Below are positions 6,289-7,536 of a stretch of 7,536 bases of DNA, in pieces. The notes under the pieces were generated by a model. It had not been told where the DNA came from, did no database searches, and saw only the letters and a list, made by a program, of their open reading frames with translations. Position numbers and translations under genes: made by a program. The stretch's first letter is position 1, and each line of letters opens with the position of its first letter. Source of the stretch: Candidatus Staskawiczbacteria bacterium RIFOXYD1_FULL_32_13 (lineage in GTDB: Bacteria > Patescibacteriota > Minisyncoccia > Minisyncoccales > Staskawiczbacteraceae); NCBI GenBank assembly GCA_001820485.1, contig MHPU01000026.1:10326-17861 (forward strand). The letters are read 5' to 3'.

Positions 6289-6846
6289 TTATTTTTTATT
6301 CTTTAATTTTTTATAAAGCATTCTTGGATAACCTGCATCCTTTTCAATATTATACTTAATATTTAAACTATTTAAAAAATCCATGCAAGCATTTCTAGTT
6401 TTAATAACACCACCTTCAACTTTTTTAGCCTCAACTTCCATAAAATTTCCCAGCCCTTTTACCTGATCCAGTGTAACCTCAAATTTTCCACAGTCAAAAT
6501 ATTTCCTTATTTTTTGCACAGTTACTATATTTATCAACCCTATCTTTCTAAAAATTTGTTCTGCAATTTCAGGTTTTTCAACTAAAGTTTCATATTCATC
6601 CGTAACATCAAGCCATCCATCTTTTCTAAAATGCAAAAAAGAATAATTCAAATGACTTTTCCCTTCTTCATATCTAACACGTAAATATTCAATTGGTGGT
6701 TCTTTAGCAAAAAAATCATTTTGAAGTGTTATAAAATATTTATCAATTTGTTTTCTTGTTTTGATAAATTTTCCAACTTTATTTAATTTCTTTTCTACTT
6801 CCTTTAAATTTTTTATTTTTGCTTGAATTTCAACTTCTTGATGCAT
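6289..6846 (-). CDS. CYTH-domain protein, CyaB (class IV adenylate cyclase)-like
   Basis: 185 residues covering one CYTH triphosphate tunnel domain. Members hydrolyse inorganic or thiamine triphosphate or, in some cases, make cAMP; which applies here cannot be told. Visible: N-terminal EVEIQAK (4-10), QIDKYF (33-38), EYLRVRYE (53-60), KIRKYF (112-117), and FEVTLDQVKGLGNFMEVEAK (122-141), the LD.V.GLG.F.E.E pattern typical of the CyaB subgroup. The ExExK signature is altered: the lysine two after the second glutamate is Gln8, though Lys10 follows and may substitute or reflect subgroup variation. It starts five bases after the preceding stop. No functional link to thyA is evident beyond sharing the run. 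Confidence 0.85.
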   Translation of the reverse strand: MHQEVEIQAKIKNLKEVEKKLNKVGKFIKTRKQIDKYFITLQNDFFAKEPPIEYLRVRYEEGKSHLNYSFLHFRKDGWLDVTDEYETLVEKPEIAEQIFRKIGLINIVTVQKIRKYFDCGKFEVTLDQVKGLGNFMEVEAKKVEGGVIKTRNACMDFLNSLNIKYNIEKDAGYPRMLYKKLKNKK

Positions 6847-6851
6847 ATTTT

Positions 6852-7205
6852 TTACAATTTATTTTTTACTTTGTTAAACCCATTAAAATATATTTTATTT
6901 TTAGGAATTATTTTTATAACTTTATACCTTCCTTTTGTATAAATTTTACCATTTTCAATAAAATGTGTAGATTCTAATATAATAATACTTGCTATTGGTT
7001 CAGACAAAATTCCATTGCCTTCAGTTTCTAAAAGCGGGATTTCACCATGCAAATAATAGTTTCTTTGATCTTTTTTAAGAAAATTATAAACATTGCCTTC
7101 TTCTAATGGCTCAGGAATACACTTTTCAATTTTTCTATTACCAGATTTAAACTCCAAAATATTTCTTAAAGCTAAATCAGGATTAAATTCAACAATAATT
7201 CCCAT
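6852..7205 (-). CDS. hypothetical protein, 117 aa
   Basis: I do not recognise this family. The protein is 117 residues, with no predicted signal peptide or membrane segment by eye. It begins MGIIVEFNPDLALRNI, has alternating charged and beta-like stretches, a YYLHGEIPLLET segment (about 51-62), an IASIIILESTHF strand-like segment (72-83), and a basic C-terminus (KIIPKNKIYFNGFNKVKNKL). It is probably a small soluble beta-rich domain. It starts eight bases after the DUF3850 gene and ends five bases before the CYTH gene, so it is very likely expressed. The codon style matches its neighbours and gives no sign of recent transfer. Coding status is supported by tight packing and length; function is unknown. 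Confidence 0.8.
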   Translation of the reverse strand: MGIIVEFNPDLALRNILEFKSGNRKIEKCIPEPLEEGNVYNFLKKDQRNYYLHGEIPLLETEGNGILSEPIASIIILESTHFIENGKIYTKGRYKVIKIIPKNKIYFNGFNKVKNKL

Positions 7206-7213
7206 TTCATTTT

Positions 7214-7477
7214 TTATTCTAATTGTAATATTTGTAATCCTTTTTCTTTTATTTGCTCTTCTTGACCAAAATCATTTAATTTAAATTTTAACACATATCC
7301 AACTTTTTTTTCTAATGTTCTACCTGTATATTCTTTTTTAATTGAATCAAATTCCTGTAAAATTATTGTATCCCCTTCTTTTACCTCAAAGTCATTTAAA
7401 CGTAACTCAAATTTTTTCTTTCCAGATGAAACGAGTTCAAAATATTCTTTCCAGATTTTCTTTTTAATTATTGCCAT
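7214..7477 (-). CDS. DUF3850/ASCH-like PUA-fold small protein
   Basis: 87 residues. The pattern KIWKEYFELVSSGKKKFELR (7-26), NDF (28-30), EGDTIIL (34-40), then YTGR (50-53) and a closing VGYVL strand is that of DUF3850/ASCH proteins, a PUA-like fold associated with RNA or nucleotide-derivative binding. The GKKxFELR basic strand is the conserved core, and the length suits the family. Such proteins are common in phages and mobile elements but also appear in small bacterial genomes. It starts one base after the stop of the gene at the right edge, which fits a coupled run. No substrate can be assigned. Assignment is from the pattern only. Confidence 0.75.
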   Translation of the reverse strand: MAIIKKKIWKEYFELVSSGKKKFELRLNDFEVKEGDTIILQEFDSIKKEYTGRTLEKKVGYVLKFKLNDFGQEEQIKEKGLQILQLE

Positions 7478-7478
7478 A

Positions 7479-7536
7479 TTATAAAACTTTTTCTACTATT
7501 TTTATTATTTTTCCACTTATATTTTCGCGGGACAAC
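7479..7536 (-). CDS. C-terminal end of an unidentified gene (cut by window edge)
   Basis: From base 7535 downward the minus strand reads LSRENISGKIIKIVEKVL and stops with TAA at 7481-7479, one base before the DUF3850 ATG. Of the three frames, this one ends most like a protein, with an amphipathic helix, and its one-base spacing matches the rest of the run. Eighteen residues are too few to identify it; such ends occur in glycosyltransferases among others, but this is not a claim. Confidence 0.5.
   Translation of the reverse strand, partial: LSRENISGKIIKIVEKVL

Noticed and set aside
1..7536. CRISPR array, tRNA/rRNA gene, transposase or defence system
   Set aside because: No regularly spaced repeats, no cloverleaf-like or rRNA sequence, and no transposase or nuclease gene could be found; the repeats present are isolated palindromes.

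Overview
The window is AT-rich and densely packed, with ten genes (two cut by the window edges), no gene-free stretch over 300 bases and only one real intergenic region (2253-2374). Gene style, compact housekeeping content and the dispersed repeats suggest a Candidate Phyla Radiation (Patescibacteria)-type bacterium. This placement is an inference, because no rRNA or lineage marker is present. TGA acts as a normal stop (miaA, gatB and folA all end in it), so the TGA=Gly code of Gracilibacteria/Absconditabacteria does not apply.

Layout. The plus strand (2-2252) carries miaB, cut at its 5' end, then miaA overlapping it by 17 nt. Together they make the ms2i6A modification of adenosine 37 in tRNAs. 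The minus strand, read from the right edge to 2375, is one tight colinear run: the C-terminal tail of an unidentified gene, a DUF3850/ASCH-like PUA-fold protein, an unrecognised 117-aa protein, a CyaB/CYTH-family protein, thymidylate synthase (thyA), dihydrofolate reductase (folA), a small three-helix membrane protein resembling PnuC/SemiSWEET half-transporters, an inositol monophosphatase-family enzyme, and gatB. Gaps are 1-22 nt or short overlaps, so it is probably a single transcription unit. thyA and folA form the classic dTMP/folate-recycling pair. The two units converge on a long imperfect hairpin (2268-2372) with T-runs on both sides, which looks like a bidirectional terminator.

The most striking feature is a set of short, GC-rich, partly palindromic elements lying in frame inside conserved genes: an 88-bp element in miaA, a 26-bp element in miaB, and two copies of the CCCTGAGC..GTCGAAGGG element in gatB and folA that are read in different frames. 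A further tandem-like repeat lies in miaB. Each falls where the protein family has a variable loop and adds residues foreign to the family. This resembles the Rickettsia palindromic element phenomenon: mobile or expanding repeats that survive because they keep the host ORF open. The repeat sequences themselves are familiar to me as dispersed bacterial repeats, so the interest lies in their concentration and in-frame tolerance here rather than in a wholly new sequence. I saw no CRISPR array, tRNA/rRNA gene, transposase or defence system.
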